Notes under the pieces: model-generated
Told to the model about the DNA's origin: nothing
Database searches by the model: none
Seen by the model: the letters and a program-made list of their open reading frames with translations, nothing else
In this document: positions 48,980-51,135 of the stretch, one piece after another
Position numbering within the stretch: the stretch's first letter is position 1
Layout of the letters: each line of letters begins with the position of its first letter
Translations under genes and position numbers: made by a program
IMG/VR virus record: IMGVR_UViG_3300037963_003757
Location: 1 to 51,135 of that record
Source: a virus
Strand: one strand, 5' to 3'
DNA length: 51,135 nucleotides

Positions 48980-51135
48980 GGCTTGAAAGTCTTTGCTTGA
49001 CTCGGATTTGTAGTCGTGTGTCTTCTCGTTGATAGCCTCACAGTATGTATTCTTAGGGCGTTGTAAGTCGCATTATCGCTTCCTGTGTTCGGTGTTCTTG
49101 AAAGAGTTACCTTGAGAGAAGAACCCGCATTTGCACCTTTTATCTTTCCGGAATACAATATGTATTCACTTCTATTTGTGTCCGAGTAAGAGACCGATGT
49201 TGTTCTTGTCGCACTAACGCCGCTATCTAAAGATTCGACTTTAGTTGTAACTACTGCCGTTGAGTTTGAGGAATCACCATCAAGGCTGGCTTTTGCAAGT
49301 AATTCTATGTGAGAATCTGCGCTATCGGAGGGGATTCTAACGATGAAAGATTGTTCGTGTTTTACTCCGGTCGCCGCAAGTCCTTCTGCGTTGCAATATG
49401 TTCCGTTGAGAACGAAGCCATCCGAACCAACAACACCCCCGCTTCCGTCTGTTATCGCATCGAAGCCATCAATTGAAAGGTTGGCCGATGCCGACACACC
49501 TACTCTTTTCACCCCCAATATACCGTGTTCTCCCTCCGGAGAAGTGGTTTCGGCTGGTGTTTCATTTACGCCTTTCATCATTTGAGTTACCGTTGTTGAA
49601 AATGTGTTAATGTTTTGGCCGTCTGTGGTTGAACCTCCTTCGGTATTTATTCCCTGTGTTTGGTTGAAATTACCTAACCACAAACCTTCTTGCATAAATT
49701 GTTGTGATGTCTCTTGTGTTACACCACCCGTAGCACTTGTGTTCTGAAAGACATTTGCAAGAGTCTTTTTGTATCTTGATTCGTTTCTTTCTAAGGAAAG
49801 AGACACGGTTTCATGGTCTCTTTCTTTCTGACTCCAACTGACTGATTGTATAACCATACTTTGAGAAGACAAATCAATGTGGGTATCGGTTATTGTGCAA
49901 TAGGTCGAAGGAACATACTTAATATCATCAACAATAAAAAGGCGTGGGGCATACCAAGCATTTCTATCTTCGGACATACCGCCATACTCCGCAAACTCTC
50001 TAAACCCTAACGGGAAAATAGAATCGCTATCGGTTGATGCGAATGCTGAAAGGCCCGGAATATCGTTAGCATTTTTTACTTTATTATTGCATCTTTGTCT
50101 TATTACATCTCGCAAATAATCTGTATTAACTGATATGACTAATTTAGAACCAGCAGGTGCGCCCCAACTTGTAGGAAAATCCATTTCATAAAACCCATTA
50201 CCATACACTTCTATTTCCGATGAACCATTAGTGTTTAGTGTTTCAGTAAATTGTGCTGGAGAGCCTGTATTTGCAAAATCATAATCTAATAGGTGGATTT
50301 TGAATCTTGCGTCATCGGCGGTGCTACCTCCCGATATACTAATTCCTACTCTTAATTCGTGGTTTTCGTCATTTATTTTAGGCACAGAAGGAGGCACACT
50401 TACTACTTGTAAAGCATGAGATATGCTTTTTGCACCATAGGTATTGTATGCTTTATCAGCATCGGCTAATGGAACATAAGCATAGGATTTAGTGGTTGTT
50501 CCCGAAGACGGTAATTCCGAGTAATCTATTTTAACTGTTATTTTATTTGGTCCGGATGCAATTTCATAATATCCGTCTGATGTTATTACTTGTGAGACTA
50601 CGGTGCTACCAAACGCAATAGACCAATTTAGAGTATTAGACGATGAAGCCCAAGAAAGAGGCGACTCGACACCATTTGCTTGAACACTTGATACCACAGA
50701 TATAACTTCAAGACCCGGCATAGCAGATGAAGAATAGTTACCTGTTCCATCAATCATCGGAACTAAAGTGAAGTCATTTGTAACTTCTGTGCTATTTGTA
50801 TTTCCATCTAAAGCATTCGCAATCCCTGTAAATGGTATTCCTCCATATAGCGAAGTCCAAGAAGAACCAAACTTTTCACTACCTGTTTCGTATAAACCTA
50901 CAATAGCGGCATCTCCAATATATCCGTATCTTGCGTTACTTAACATTACATTGTTTTCTCCACTTTCTCTATTTAATTTAACATTAACAGACATACTTGA
51001 AGTTTTTACTTTATGGTATTCTCTTTTTGCTAATGCTTCTGCTTCTTGTTTGTTTCTTACAGAAGACAAATCCAAAACTTTCCATCTTGCTTCTGTTCCT
51101 GTTGATGGTTTAGGGTAATCAACAAATGATTGACC
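48967..51135 (-). CDS. Tail protein, partial (5' end off window)
   Basis: The minus-strand frame is open from the right edge (GQSFVDYPKPSTGTEARWKV) to a stop at 48967, at least 722 residues. The apparent start at 51075 is TTG and not real. Early part has AEALAKREYHKVKTSSMSVNV, reminiscent of baseplate/late-control-D-like proteins. The middle is Ser/Thr/Gly beta structure, and the end (from ~470) contains collagen-free repeats. A large tail hub, baseplate or receptor-binding protein is likely. Confidence 0.6.
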   Translation of the reverse strand, partial: GQSFVDYPKPSTGTEARWKVLDLSSVRNKQEAEALAKREYHKVKTSSMSVNVKLNRESGENNVMLSNARYGYIGDAAIVGLYETGSEKFGSSWTSLYGGIPFTGIANALDGNTNSTEVTNDFTLVPMIDGTGNYSSSAMPGLEVISVVSSVQANGVESPLSWASSSNTLNWSIAFGSTVVSQVITSDGYYEIASGPNKITVKIDYSELPSSGTTTKSYAYVPLADADKAYNTYGAKSISHALQVVSVPPSVPKINDENHELRVGISISGGSTADDARFKIHLLDYDFANTGSPAQFTETLNTNGSSEIEVYGNGFYEMDFPTSWGAPAGSKLVISVNTDYLRDVIRQRCNNKVKNANDIPGLSAFASTDSDSIFPLGFREFAEYGGMSEDRNAWYAPRLFIVDDIKYVPSTYCTITDTHIDLSSQSMVIQSVSWSQKERDHETVSLSLERNESRYKKTLANVFQNTSATGGVTQETSQQFMQEGLWLGNFNQTQGINTEGGSTTDGQNINTFSTTVTQMMKGVNETPAETTSPEGEHGILGVKRVGVSASANLSIDGFDAITDGSGGVVGSDGFVLNGTYCNAEGLAATGVKHEQSFIVRIPSDSADSHIELLAKASLDGDSSNSTAVVTTKVESLDSGVSATRTTSVSYSDTNRSEYILYSGKIKGANAGSSLKVTLSRTPNTGSDNATYNALRIHTVRLSTRRHTTTNPSQAKTFKPYSS

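Overview
The window looks like most of the genome of a tailed (HK97-type) dsDNA virus of an archaeon, probably a marine planktonic one. The head module is caudovirus-like: portal, HK97 major capsid protein, prohead protease and large terminase. The replication module is archaeal in type: family B DNA polymerase, RFC small subunit, a PCNA-like clamp, an MCM-like AAA+ ATPase, an AEP primase with a PriL-like cysteine tail, an XPF/ERCC4-type nuclease and a Cas4/RecB-like nuclease. Several genes start about 25-29 bp downstream of TATA-like boxes, as archaeal leaderless transcripts do. A magrovirus-like virus of Marine Group II Euryarchaeota is the best guess. That is inference from gene content, and no taxonomic marker was searched.

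Layout. (1) 1-12.8 kb, minus strand: late/structural operon read leftward (coiled-coil/TM protein, portal, membrane protein, SNase, capsid protease polyprotein, decoration protein, major capsid protein, connectors, tail proteins and a giant collagen-like fibre that runs off the left edge). (2) 12.8-13.08 kb: divergent control region holding a structured element (copy A). (3) 13.1-16.0 kb, plus: metallophosphoesterase, small acidic protein, terminase; then one isolated minus-strand structural gene. (4) 16.4-21.8 kb, plus: an anomalous block of three unrecognised genes, a structured non-coding stretch, and a membrane-anchored MoxR-type ATPase followed by a VWA-like protein. The DNA here is studded with short near-perfect stem-loops. 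(5) 21.8-32.0 kb, plus: about 30 tightly packed small accessory genes, many with zinc-ribbon cysteine pairs, plus a DUF3846-like protein, a pyrimidine-dimer-glycosylase-like protein and an HNH nuclease. (6) 32.1-33.0 kb: an orphan gene ending inside the second structured element (copy B). (7) 33.0-48.98 kb, plus: replication and nucleotide genes. (8) 48.97-51.1 kb, minus: the end of a tail protein gene whose start lies off the right edge. If the genome is circular or permuted, the late operon wraps through the missing segment.

How it works together. Copies A and B of the control element sit just upstream of TATA-like boxes that start rightward operons. This suggests they are replication origins or operators that coordinate early expression. 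The replication genes follow one another with overlapping start/stop codons and would supply a nearly self-sufficient archaeal-type replisome. The terminase and metallophosphoesterase lie next to the divergent region, opposite the portal and capsid genes.

Most unusual signals: (a) the palindromic hexamer TTGCAA, about 180 copies by manual scan and about 5 per kb in the right arm; (b) a carpet of mini-hairpins with C(GNA)G-type triloops through 16.6-21.5 kb; (c) two diverged copies of a roughly 180-bp element whose inner inverted repeat shows compensatory base changes; (d) a ~690-bp structured non-coding stretch. No tRNA, rRNA, CRISPR array, transposase or integrase was recognised.
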